The notes beneath the pieces are model-generated. The model was not told the origin of the DNA. It was given only the letters and a program-made list of their open reading frames with translations, and did no database searches. Made by a program: the position numbers and the translations under genes. From positions 1 through 64,000 of the forward strand of contig CAMECJ010000008.1 of NCBI GenBank assembly GCA_945913025.1: a stretch of DNA of 64,000 bases, given 5' to 3'. Of this stretch, positions 45,087-53,801 are shown piece after piece (within the stretch, counting starts at the first letter, position 1; each line of letters begins with the position of its first letter). Source of the stretch: an uncultured Elusimicrobia bacterium (lineage in GTDB: Bacteria; Elusimicrobiota; Elusimicrobia; Elusimicrobiales; Elusimicrobiaceae).

Positions 45087-45677
45087 CTACCAGGTTACTT
45101 TGCTTCTTTTAACGTATTTTTTAATCTGCTTTTGTCCGTTCCAAACGATTTGATTTGTTTCAATGTTAATCAGTTTTAAGTTGACCTGATAAAATACAAG
45201 CGACTTGGAACCGGCTTGGTCCACCACCGAATTGAGCACGCCGCTTAACATATAATCTGCGCCCACTTCTTTGCCAAACGCTTTGCGCGTAGCTTCGGAA
45301 GCGAATTCATCCTGTTCCAACCGTTCGGTGCGGATTTCGCCCCGTTCGGCAGCCGAGGCCACAAAATCCACCTTGGCGGAATTGATGAGAGCACGCTGCA
45401 TTTCTTCAATAAATACGGCGGTATTGATGTGTTCCATCGTATTGTTTACAACCGTACCGACGATCACCGTAGGCTCTTTGCCGTAACGGGTGGTAAATTT
45501 GGAATACCAGCCGCTTTGCAGACAGTCCGTAATCATTTCCTGCGCCACCATCTGCGCGTCGGTATCGTTCCAACCGCCGCCCACGTCTTTTACCAGATTG
45601 GTTTCCACGCGTTTAACGCTGGGAGAGCACGCAAATAAAAACGGCAAGACGAGCAACCCTGCTAATGTTTTTTTCAT
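45087..45677 (-). CDS. lpoB: LpoB-like penicillin-binding protein activator
   Basis: 196 residues, lipobox LFAC (Cys17), with TTAGGAGTTATCGCT before the ATG. The mature part has the LpoB/CsgG-like fold: DVGGGWNDTDAQMVAQEMITDCL, PTVIVGTVVNNTMEHINTAVFIEEMQRALI, VDFVASAAER, VGADYMLSGVLNSVVDQ, VNLKLINIETNQIVWNGQKQIKK. LpoB is an outer-membrane lipoprotein that activates the bifunctional peptidoglycan synthase PBP1B. First gene of the six-gene envelope operon; no partner synthase gene lies in the window. Confidence 0.85.
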   Translation of the reverse strand: MKKTLAGLLVLPFLFACSPSVKRVETNLVKDVGGGWNDTDAQMVAQEMITDCLQSGWYSKFTTRYGKEPTVIVGTVVNNTMEHINTAVFIEEMQRALINSAKVDFVASAAERGEIRTERLEQDEFASEATRKAFGKEVGADYMLSGVLNSVVDQAGSKSLVFYQVNLKLINIETNQIVWNGQKQIKKYVKRSKVTW

Positions 45678-45713
45678 AGCGATAACTCCTAATTAAGAAT
45701 TTATTCTATCTTA

Positions 45714-46163
45714 TCAAATTTTAATGGGAAACGAAGTGTTAATTCCTTCGCAAAGATGGCGTCCCGCATCCGAATCGTCCGCGTGGGAACAGTCCACCAT
45801 TCCGCCGTCCAAGTCAAACTCAAACCATTTTGGAAAGCGTACGTGAGCGGCTGTTAATATACCTCCCTCCTGCGTAAAGCGGTACTCCCCGCACAAGAGT
45901 GCCTTGCCGCCCTCCTCCAACGTACATCCGGCCAGTTCCTCCGGCAAATCCAACTGCGAAAAATCCTGTGTGTACACCCCATAACGCTGTTTATAGCCAG
46001 ACAATGTAAAAGACAACGCCCCGCCGCGGTTCAGCGCGCGGCGGCCTTCGGTAATATTTTTATGTTTCCGGTATTGGGGCAATCCTAACGCAAGACCGAA
46101 ACCGAAAAAAACAATTAAAACAAACATCAGCGTGTGCATAGAACCGCGTGTGGAAAAAAGCAT
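45714..46163 (-). CDS. Degenerate type IV pilin-like protein F
   Basis: 149 residues from ATG 46163 (AGGAG 6 nt upstream; an in-frame Met at 46199 lacks a ribosome site). It keeps the pilin layout: short leader with Gly (MLFSTRG), a 20-residue hydrophobic helix, LPQYRKHK, a polar globular part and a C-terminal Cys pair (VDCSHADD ... HLCEGI) like the other pilins. But the GFTLIE signal is gone and the Glu at +5 is lacking. It also has no T-tract promoter; instead a TACAAT -10 box at 46190. Possibly a minor pseudopilin not cut by the usual peptidase, or a decaying copy. Confidence 0.65.
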   Translation of the reverse strand: MLFSTRGSMHTLMFVLIVFFGFGLALGLPQYRKHKNITEGRRALNRGGALSFTLSGYKQRYGVYTQDFSQLDLPEELAGCTLEEGGKALLCGEYRFTQEGGILTAAHVRFPKWFEFDLDGGMVDCSHADDSDAGRHLCEGINTSFPIKI

Positions 46164-46205
46164 AATATCTCCTGAAAGTAATTTTTTATATTGTAGCAAA
46201 AGGAA

Positions 46206-47153
46206 TTAATGATAAGGGAATAAACCCGGATGAATCCGGCGCACGCGCGTTAAATAGACCAACTTTCCCCGCCGATATGTTTTCTTGAGTACGGGAGACA
46301 TTACCACCAGTCCCACCGCACATAAAATAAGCGCCATTCCCCAAAATAAAGAAGGAGTAAACGGCTCATCAAACACCAACACCCCCACCCACATTGCCGT
46401 AACCGGCTCAAACGCACCGAGCACCGCAGAAAAAGTGGACCCGATGTTTTTAATCGCATAGACAAGTGACCAGTTGGAAACTACTGTGGGAATCAATGCC
46501 AAAAGCAATAAATTAAGGCCTGCCGACGCACTTGGAACAGGCTGCAAGCCGCCCGTAAACAAAGCAAAAAAGAAGAAAGTGAGCGCATCAAATAGAAACA
46601 CGTAAAAAGTAAGTTTCCATGCCCCCATACTTTTGACGCAAGACTGGTTTACTCCCACAATGTATAACGCGTAAGACAACGCCGAACCCACTTCAATCAG
46701 CACGCCTGTAAACTGCACGCCCTGTGCAGAACCGGCGCCGGACAAGAGCGCCACCCCCGCAAAGGACAGCACAATAGCCGCAAAGGTAAACGCGGAAGGT
46801 TTTTCCCCAAAGAACAGCATCATCAGCGAGGCCACAAAAACGGGGTACAAAAAAATAATAGTGGTCGCCACGCCGCTGGGCAGATAATGATATCCCCAAA
46901 ACAAAAACAAAGCGGACCCCGTATATAAAAGACTCAGCCAAAAGAGTGTGAAAAACTGTTTGCGCGATATGAAAAACCGTTCACGCACAGCTGCCAGAAT
47001 AAGACCCAAAAGAAGCGCAGAAAACAAAAAACGGTAGCACAATACAGACGGCACTTCTATCCCCGCCGCCAAGAGCGGCAGCGTGAAAAGAGGAATCAGA
47101 CCAAACGTGGCGGAAGTAAGCACTCCGCAAAGAAATCCTTTTAGGCGTGACAT
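46206..47153 (-). CDS. EamA/DMT-family permease
   Basis: 315 residues from ATG 47153; the frame runs back to 47354 but over palindromic repeat DNA. Ten hydrophobic helices in two EamA halves (GFLCGVLTSATFGLIPLF; VGSALSYALYIVGVNQ), with PSGVATTIIFLYPVFVASLM and IGSTFSAVLGAFEPVTAMWVG, standard for drug/metabolite transporters. Substrate unknown. TACAAT stands 6 nt before the ATG with no ribosome site, so leaderless translation is likely. Confidence 0.88.
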   Translation of the reverse strand: MSRLKGFLCGVLTSATFGLIPLFTLPLLAAGIEVPSVLCYRFLFSALLLGLILAAVRERFFISRKQFFTLFWLSLLYTGSALFLFWGYHYLPSGVATTIIFLYPVFVASLMMLFFGEKPSAFTFAAIVLSFAGVALLSGAGSAQGVQFTGVLIEVGSALSYALYIVGVNQSCVKSMGAWKLTFYVFLFDALTFFFFALFTGGLQPVPSASAGLNLLLLALIPTVVSNWSLVYAIKNIGSTFSAVLGAFEPVTAMWVGVLVFDEPFTPSLFWGMALILCAVGLVVMSPVLKKTYRRGKLVYLTRVRRIHPGLFPYH

Positions 47154-47159
47154 AATAAT

Positions 47160-47165
47160 ATTGTA
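47160..47165 (-). promoter_or_regulatory. -10 box, leaderless start of permease gene
   Basis: Minus-strand TACAAT in GCTACAATAT, then ATTATT and the ATG. No convincing -35. Confidence 0.5.
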
Positions 47166-47463
47166 GCTTTTTAATGCTCCCAAAAACTTGTAGGTTGCCC
47201 TTTCTAGGATGACGCCAAGCGGAAAAATCGTCAGTTTAGGATGACGGCAACGAGGAAACGACTCCGATTCTGGATTCCGGCTCCACGGCCGGAATGACGA
47301 CAAAATAAAGCGGTAGATCCCGAGACCCTGCGGGCCGCACCCTGCGAGCCGCACTCTGCGGGAATGACGGCAATAAAAAGCTAGATACCGAGCAGAAACG
47401 CCTCAGTATGACTTTATATAGTATGCCGTGCAGGGCAGAATAACATTGTAGATGATTATATGA
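47166..47463. repeat. Gene-free stretch with GGAATGACG relics
   Basis: Together with the next element this is a gap of about 490 bp. It contains four GGATGACG/GGAATGACG ends (near 47207, 47239, 47291 and 47360) and a GGATTCCGGCTCC/GGCCGGAATGACG half palindrome, degraded relatives of the GTCATTCC repeats before pilins B and E. I see no gene. Confidence 0.55.
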
Positions 47464-47563
47464 TTTTTCAAAACCGCTCCGTATTGCGCGGACGAGTTGG
47501 GGCGCAGCGTAGTGGTAATTACGTAAGCCCCAAGGTAGGCGCAAGACGGCAGGTTTTGGAAAA
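47464..47563. repeat. 100-bp palindromic element
   Basis: TTTTTCAAAACC ... GGTTTTGGAAAA outside, CCGTATTGCGC/GCGCAAGACGG next, TTGGGGC/GCCCCAA inside, loop with GCAGCGTAGTGG. It differs in sequence from the other two palindrome families but has a similar architecture. Only one copy in the window. Confidence 0.7.
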
Positions 47564-47582
47564 TTGTTTATTCTAAAAAAGA

Positions 47583-47616
47583 CACAAGGGACGAAAAAAT
47601 ATTTTCGTCCCTTGTG
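47583..47616 (-). terminator. Terminator of RND efflux operon
   Basis: CACAAGGGACGAAAA and TTTTCGTCCCTTGTG form a perfect 15-bp stem with a 4-nt loop; TCTTTTTT follows on the minus strand. Confidence 0.93.
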
Positions 47617-47642
47617 CGTAAAACGTCAGTTAACATCAGTTA

Positions 47643-49079
47643 TTATTTTTTCAGATCGGCTTGCTGTTTTTTTACCAACTCTTCATACGGGCCAAATCCG
47701 CCTTCCGCATTCCACCCGCCGCCAAGCGCTTTGGACAAATTGACCACCGCGGCCAATTCATCGTTACGGGCGGAAGCCAAGTTCATTTCAGCCGACAGTA
47801 AATTCTCTTCCACGTCCAGTAAGTCCGTCACGCCGATAAGCCCCGCATCCTCCTGCTTTTTCGTCAAGTCGTAGCTCCGCTGCATAGCGGCCGTTTGCTG
47901 TTTGTACGATTCAAAAATTTCGCGGTTCAAACGGTTGGCGGCCAACGCGTCGTACGCTTCTTTAAACGCTCCCTGCACTGTTTTTTCGTACGAGGCCAGC
48001 ATTTCCTGATATTCGGCTTCGGCTTTTTTATTTTGCGCGCGGATTTTTCCGCCCTCAAAAATCGGAGCAAGCACCTGCCCGCCCAGCGCCCATACTCCGG
48101 ACGGCCCCATAAACAAACTGTCGAGAGCCCCGCTGGCGTATCCGGCTGAGGCCGTCAGCGGAATGGACGGGAAATACGAAGCGCGCGCCGCGCCGATATT
48201 GGCGTTGGCGGCAATCAGCTTTCCTTCTGCCGAACGTACATCCGGCCGGCGGGCCAAAAGGTCGGAAGGCAGATTTTCCGGCACGTCGGGAATCAGCGTT
48301 ATTTCGGTAATACTTTTACCGCGGGGAACATTGTTCTCCACAATTTCGCGCGGCGATTTGCCCAACAATACGGACAACGCCGTTTCGGTCTGGGTAAGCT
48401 TTAACTGAAGCTGGCGTTCCTGCGCCTGCACGCTGGACATATTGGCTTCCACACGTTTTAAATCCACTTCCGTACTGTAGCCGTTTTTATAGCGGCTTTC
48501 GTAAATGCGGACGTTTTCCTGCCGCGCTTTTAACGTACGTTGGGCGATTAAAAGCTGTTCGTCAAGCATTAAGATCGTAAAATAATTGTTTGCTACATCG
48601 GCGGTCAGCGTCAAACGCACCGTATCGCGCGCACTTTCGCTGGCGAGCAGCTGCGCACGGGCCGCTTCGCTTAAACGGCGGTATTTGCCCCACAAATCAA
48701 GCTCAAACGAAGCCGATACGCCCGCCGTACTCTGCGTTTGGCCGGATCCGTTGTTATTGCCGGCGCGGCCCGATTCGGCGGCGGCGGAGATACTGGGAAG
48801 CTGGTCCGCACGGGCAATTCCCACGGCGGCGCGGGCTTGGTCCACGCGCGCGGCGGCGGCTTGTAAATCTTTATTGTACGCCAATGCTTCGGCTTCCAGT
48901 TGGTTTAATACGGGATCATCAAACACCTCCCACCATTTGACATTTGTAAAAATACTGAAATGGTCGGCAGCTTCTCCCGTAGGCAAATCCAACTCCGGCC
49001 GTTTATAATTTGGGCCCAACATACATCCGGCAAGAAGCACCATACACGATGCCAGTGCGGTAAAACGGGTTACTTTCAT
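47643..49079 (-). CDS. Outer-membrane efflux lipoprotein (OprM/NodT)
   Basis: 478 residues, lipobox LLAGC (Cys19). TolC-type channel: GPNYKRPELDLP at the mature start, WWEVFDDPVLNQLEAEALAYNKDL, LWGKYRRLSEAARAQLLASE, and the repeated half with FEGGKIRAQNKKAEAEYQEM. Third component of the tripartite pump encoded by the two genes upstream; it overlaps the RND gene by 4 bp. Confidence 0.96.
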   Translation of the reverse strand: MKVTRFTALASCMVLLAGCMLGPNYKRPELDLPTGEAADHFSIFTNVKWWEVFDDPVLNQLEAEALAYNKDLQAAAARVDQARAAVGIARADQLPSISAAAESGRAGNNNGSGQTQSTAGVSASFELDLWGKYRRLSEAARAQLLASESARDTVRLTLTADVANNYFTILMLDEQLLIAQRTLKARQENVRIYESRYKNGYSTEVDLKRVEANMSSVQAQERQLQLKLTQTETALSVLLGKSPREIVENNVPRGKSITEITLIPDVPENLPSDLLARRPDVRSAEGKLIAANANIGAARASYFPSIPLTASAGYASGALDSLFMGPSGVWALGGQVLAPIFEGGKIRAQNKKAEAEYQEMLASYEKTVQGAFKEAYDALAANRLNREIFESYKQQTAAMQRSYDLTKKQEDAGLIGVTDLLDVEENLLSAEMNLASARNDELAAVVNLSKALGGGWNAEGGFGPYEELVKKQQADLKK

Positions 49080-52000
49080 ACATTCTCCTCTTTCTGTTCC
49101 GTCTGTTGGACAGACTCAGGCTGCGCCGCTTTCTTGCCGCCCGAAAACCAGCAGAAGAAAAGCGGGATAAACAGCGGCGCAATACACGTGGCCGCCAACA
49201 TTCCAAACACCACAGCAGTACCAATGGCGTGGCGGCTCGCGGCGCCCGCGCCGGAGCTAATGGCCAGCGGCACGCAGCCTAAAATAAACGCCAAAGACGT
49301 CATCACAATCGGGCGAAAGCGCAGCTTGGCCGCCTGCACGGCGGCTTCGGCGGCGGATAAGCCCTGTTCTTTCAAAAGCACCGCAAATTCCACAATCAAA
49401 ATGGCGTTCTTAGCGGCCAAACCGACTAACGCCACCAGCGCGATTTGGAAATAAATATCGTTGGACAAACCGCGCGCCCACGTACCCAAAAGCGCACCGA
49501 AAATGGCGAACGGAACCGCCAGCAACACGGCTACAGGCAGGCTCCATTTTTCATACTGCGCGGCTAAAATCAAGAATACCACGAGCATACCCAAGAGGAG
49601 CGCATTGGCAGACGAACTGCCGGCCAGCTGCTCTTGATAGGTGGTACCCGTCCACGCCAGCGTAAAGTTGGAATCCAATACCGACTTGGCCGTTTCTTCC
49701 ACCGCGCGGATAGCGTCGCCGGAGCTGTAGCCGGAAGCGGGGTTGGCGATAATTTTTGCCGCAGGGAATACGTTAAACCGTTCCACCATATCCGGCCCCA
49801 AGGCAGGCGTCAGCGTAATCAGCGTAGAGAGCGGCACCATCGCACCTTTTGACGAGCGCACATACACGCCGGAAATCTGGTCCGGCGTAGCGCGGTAACT
49901 GCCGTCAGCCTGCATCATTACTTTAAAACTGCGGCCGGAATATGTAAAGTCGTTTACATAGGTTACGCCAAACGTACCCTGCAGGGTAGAATACAATTCC
50001 GAAAGCGTCACGCCCATTGCCTGTGCTTTAATTTCGTCTACGGTCATTTTATACTGCGGTACGGCCGAGGAAAAAGTGGTGCTGACGGAAGCAAGTTCCG
50101 GCCGTTTTTTGGCGGCTTCAAGAAATGCTTGCACTTGTTTTTCCAATTCGTCGCTTCCGCCGGAACCGCGGTTTTGGATGTAACCTTCCAACCCGCCCGT
50201 CGTACTCATACCCATAATGGGCGGCGGGTTAAACGGCATCACAACGGCGGCGGGGATTTTATATACAGATTCCCCGTAAATTTTCGCCACCACGTCTTTG
50301 GCTGACAGTCCTTTTGCCTTGCGTTCTTTCCACGGTTTAAGCGCAACGAAAGAAGAAACACCGTTGTTTTTTTGCGTGTTGCTCAGCAAATCAAATCCGG
50401 TAAACGTCAGTTCCTGCGATACGGCGGGCTGCGATAAAATAATTTTTTCCAGCTGTTCCCCCACTTCCGTACTGCTGGAAAGCGAAGCGGACGGATCAAG
50501 CTGCGCCGCCACCATTAACATACCCTGGTCCTCTTCCGGCAGCAAACTGGTCGGAACAATTTTAAAAAGCCCCAACGCGCCTGCAAAAACAAGCGCGATG
50601 ATTACGGCAGATACCGGAATGCGCCGGATAAAAAACGACACCCAGCCCGTATATTTACCTGTAAACTTTTCAAAAAATTGGTCAAACTGGTAGAAAAATC
50701 CCTTGGAGGGATGTTCCTGCTTTTTAAGAAGGAGCGCGCACAAGGCAGGCGTAAGCGTTAACGCCACCAAACCGGAAATGACCACAGACACCGCAATCGT
50801 AATGGCGAACTGCTGGTACATCACGCCCGTGAGTCCCCCCATAAATGCCACGGGAACGAACACGGAACACAATACGAGGACAATCGCCACAACGGGGCCG
50901 GACACTTCGTCCATAGCTTTAATGGTGGCTTCCTTAACGTCAAGCCCTTCATCGTGCATAATACGTTCCACGTTTTCAATAACAACGATTGCGTCGTCCA
51001 CTACCATACCAATCGCCAGCACAAGCCCAAACAGCGTCAGCGTATTAATGGAGAACCCGAGGAGTAACATTCCCGCAAACGCACCGACAATAGATACCGG
51101 CACCGCCAAACAGGGAATCAAGGTGGCGCGCCAGTCTTTTAAGAACAGGTACACCACCAAGAATACCAAAATCATCGCTTCGATAAGCGTATGAATAACT
51201 TCTTCAATAGACGCCGAAACGAAGAGCGTAGTGTCGTACGCTACCGTGTAATCAATATCCAAATCCGCCGGAAAATTCTGCGCCAGCGTTTTGAGATGCG
51301 CGGAAACGGCTTTGGCGGTCGCAACGGCGTTTGCCCCCGGGGACAAATACACGCCCACCGGAACGGCGGGTTTACCATTATAACTGCCGTTAAATTCGTA
51401 TGTCTGGCTGCCGAGCTCCACGCGCGCCACGTCTTTTAAGAGAAGCGTCGTTCCGTCGGCATTGGCGCGAAGAATAATGTTTTCAAATTCTTCCGGTTTG
51501 GTAAGACGCCCTGGCGCAATAATGGAATACGTGCGGTCCACGCTCACGGGCAGCGGCGGCTGGCCGATTTTCCCCGCCGCGCGCTGGGCGTTCTGTGCCT
51601 GTACGGCGGCCACCAAATCGCTGACGGAAAGACCGCGTTGGGATAACACGTCGGGCTTAATCCAAATACGGATAGAATAGTCGTTAGCGGACATTACATG
51701 CGCGTCGCCCACACCGTCAATACGTTTTAAATCGTCCACAATGTTCAAGAGCGCATAGTTGCCGATAGTCGTCGTGTCGGACTGGCCGTTCGGCGAATAG
51801 AACGCAATCAACTGCAGAATGGAAGAAGATTTTTTATTTACTTCAATCCCGTACCGGCGCACGTCCTCGGGCAATGTTGCCGTTGCCCCCTGCACGCGGT
51901 TGTTGACGTTAATCATTGCTTCGTCCGGATCCGTTCCCACTTTAAAGGAAACGGTCAGCGTCATATCGCCGTTGGAAGAAGAAGTGGAGTTCATATACAG

Positions 52001-52228
52001 CATATTCTCCACTCCGTTGACCTGCTGCTCCAAGGGAGCGGCCACCGTGTTGGCGATTACTTCGGGGCTGGCCCCCGGGTAACTGGCCGTTACCGCAATG
52101 GTGGGCGGCGTCAGGTCCGGATACTGCTCAATGGGCAGCATGGTAATAGACACAATACCCGCCAGCAAAATAAGAAGCGAGATGACCGTAGCAAAAATCG
52201 GCCGGTTAATAAAAAATTTAGAAAACAT
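49076..52228 (-). CDS. RND multidrug efflux pump (HAE1/AcrB type)
   Basis: 1050 residues. Proton-driven inner-membrane pump. Seen: FFINRPIFATVISLLILLAG, PIEQYPDLTPPTIAVTASYPGAS, the TM4 proton-relay pair in LAIGMVVDDAIVVIENVER, GGLTGVMYQQFA, and the duplicated second half with LVGLAAKNAILIVEFA. The AcrB-type periplasmic domains imply export of hydrophobic drugs or bile-like compounds; the actual substrate is unknown. Between the adaptor and outer-membrane factor genes. Confidence 0.97.
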   Translation of the reverse strand: MFSKFFINRPIFATVISLLILLAGIVSITMLPIEQYPDLTPPTIAVTASYPGASPEVIANTVAAPLEQQVNGVENMLYMNSTSSSNGDMTLTVSFKVGTDPDEAMINVNNRVQGATATLPEDVRRYGIEVNKKSSSILQLIAFYSPNGQSDTTTIGNYALLNIVDDLKRIDGVGDAHVMSANDYSIRIWIKPDVLSQRGLSVSDLVAAVQAQNAQRAAGKIGQPPLPVSVDRTYSIIAPGRLTKPEEFENIILRANADGTTLLLKDVARVELGSQTYEFNGSYNGKPAVPVGVYLSPGANAVATAKAVSAHLKTLAQNFPADLDIDYTVAYDTTLFVSASIEEVIHTLIEAMILVFLVVYLFLKDWRATLIPCLAVPVSIVGAFAGMLLLGFSINTLTLFGLVLAIGMVVDDAIVVIENVERIMHDEGLDVKEATIKAMDEVSGPVVAIVLVLCSVFVPVAFMGGLTGVMYQQFAITIAVSVVISGLVALTLTPALCALLLKKQEHPSKGFFYQFDQFFEKFTGKYTGWVSFFIRRIPVSAVIIALVFAGALGLFKIVPTSLLPEEDQGMLMVAAQLDPSASLSSSTEVGEQLEKIILSQPAVSQELTFTGFDLLSNTQKNNGVSSFVALKPWKERKAKGLSAKDVVAKIYGESVYKIPAAVVMPFNPPPIMGMSTTGGLEGYIQNRGSGGSDELEKQVQAFLEAAKKRPELASVSTTFSSAVPQYKMTVDEIKAQAMGVTLSELYSTLQGTFGVTYVNDFTYSGRSFKVMMQADGSYRATPDQISGVYVRSSKGAMVPLSTLITLTPALGPDMVERFNVFPAAKIIANPASGYSSGDAIRAVEETAKSVLDSNFTLAWTGTTYQEQLAGSSSANALLLGMLVVFLILAAQYEKWSLPVAVLLAVPFAIFGALLGTWARGLSNDIYFQIALVALVGLAAKNAILIVEFAVLLKEQGLSAAEAAVQAAKLRFRPIVMTSLAFILGCVPLAISSGAGAASRHAIGTAVVFGMLAATCIAPLFIPLFFCWFSGGKKAAQPESVQQTEQKEENV

Positions 52229-52231
52229 AAT

Positions 52232-53641
52232 TTATTTCCCCGTTTCGGCGGACGCAGCGGGCTGCGCGTTGGCTTGCGGCTGCTTTGTGCCGTCCTGTAC
52301 CGGCTGCGGCACGGAAGCGGACGCGGCGGCCGCTTGCGCTTCGGAAACGGCGGTTTGGGCGGGGTCGGAACCGGCAGGAACCAACGCTGCCCCCAAACCG
52401 GCGCCGAGATCGCCGTCTTGCGTGCCGGACGTATTTTGCGGTACTTTTACGTCAAATTCTTTCAGCTGTACCTGCACTTTTTCGCCGGCGCGGATTTTAA
52501 TCAACCCCTCGCTGATAACGCGTTCTCCCGCTTTTAAACCGTCGGTAACAATGTACATATTGTCCTGAAGTTCGGCCTGTACGGGGCGGGCAACCACCGT
52601 ATCGTTTTCATCCACCACATACGCCAACAAACCGTTTTGCGTATTGAGTAACGCCGAGGAAGGGATCAACAACGCATTTTTATATACGGCGCCCACCAGG
52701 TGAATACGCACAAACTGGCCGGGCATTAAAGCACGGCTGTTTTTGGGATTGGAAAATTCCGCTTTCATCGCCAAACTGGAGGTTTGGGAGTTTTCCGTAC
52801 TGTCAAAGAAAATAATTTTGCCGCGTTCGGGATACGTTTTCCCGTTGGCAAGAACAGCTTCTACATAGACGGGTGCTTCCTGCGCGCTGACGGCGCGGTA
52901 TTTTTCGGCCTTGAGCAATTCCCGTTGATCTTCCCCGCCAAGCGTAATTTGGCCGGACAAAAAGCCGCTGGCCAATTTTTCAAACTGGCGGCTGGGCATA
53001 GCGAAATTGACGTACAGCGGATTAATTTGCACCATCGTCGTCAACAAGCCGGACTCTCCCGCAGGAGAAATCAAACTGCCTACGGACTGCGTTTCTTTGC
53101 TTGCAATACCCGAAATGGGCGCGGTAACTTTTGTATATCCCAAATTGATTTCCGCATCGCCCACGCCGGCTTTGGCTACTTTTACATTGGCTTGAGCAGA
53201 TTCGTATGCGGAGAGGGCGTTATCGTAATCCTGTTGGCTGACGGCATTGTCGGCGCGGAGGCTCTTAATGCGCTGGTAGGTGCGCTGGGTGCGCTTTTCT
53301 TCCGCAATGGCCTGTGCGAGCGCGCCCTGCGCTTTTTCGAGCGCCACCTTATATTCTTTATCGTTAATTTGAAAGAGCTGCGTTCCTTCGGTTACGTATT
53401 CGCCCTCGTTATACAAACGGGCTTCCAAAATACCGCCCACTTGCGCGCGGATTTGAATTTCCAAAGAGCCCGCCACCTGTGCAGGGTATTCAATGTTCCA
53501 CGGCAAATCCCGTTGGATAACCTTTACCGCGCTTACGATAGGCGCAGGCATTGCAGCCTGCTCTGTTTTTTTACCGCAAGCTGCTAAAAAAACACACAAT
53601 CCGCACGCCAAAAAAGCGGCAGATGTAAATATACGCTTCAT
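52232..53641 (-). CDS. RND periplasmic adaptor (AcrA type) lipoprotein
   Basis: 469 residues from ATG 53641, 6-8 nt after AAGGGGGAT; the frame start at 53824 overlaps the divergent gene and is rejected. Lipobox LAAC (Cys22). Barrel-sandwich half EIQIRAQVGGILEARLYNEGEYV, a coiled-coil hairpin (QGALAQAIAEEKRTQRTYQRI), second half GYTKVTAPISGIASKETQSVG. The last 65 residues are an Ala/Pro/Gln-rich tail, unusual for the family. No regulator gene is next to the operon. Confidence 0.95.
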   Translation of the reverse strand: MKRIFTSAAFLACGLCVFLAACGKKTEQAAMPAPIVSAVKVIQRDLPWNIEYPAQVAGSLEIQIRAQVGGILEARLYNEGEYVTEGTQLFQINDKEYKVALEKAQGALAQAIAEEKRTQRTYQRIKSLRADNAVSQQDYDNALSAYESAQANVKVAKAGVGDAEINLGYTKVTAPISGIASKETQSVGSLISPAGESGLLTTMVQINPLYVNFAMPSRQFEKLASGFLSGQITLGGEDQRELLKAEKYRAVSAQEAPVYVEAVLANGKTYPERGKIIFFDSTENSQTSSLAMKAEFSNPKNSRALMPGQFVRIHLVGAVYKNALLIPSSALLNTQNGLLAYVVDENDTVVARPVQAELQDNMYIVTDGLKAGERVISEGLIKIRAGEKVQVQLKEFDVKVPQNTSGTQDGDLGAGLGAALVPAGSDPAQTAVSEAQAAAASASVPQPVQDGTKQPQANAQPAASAETGK

Positions 53642-53801
53642 TATATATCCCCCTTGGGAAAAATAAACGACTTTCCCAAATTGTATAAAATTTTCTATTT
53701 TACTCAACGCATTTTTTATGATTAGGAAAACTAATACAAAAATCCATGGGGGCAAAAGTACCGCTCCCATTATACTGAAATAGATTAAACAGGGGGTATT
53801 T

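Noticed and set aside
45714-46163. T-tract promoter for pilin F
   Set aside because: Looked for and not found; the gene has a TACAAT -10 box and no homopolymer upstream.
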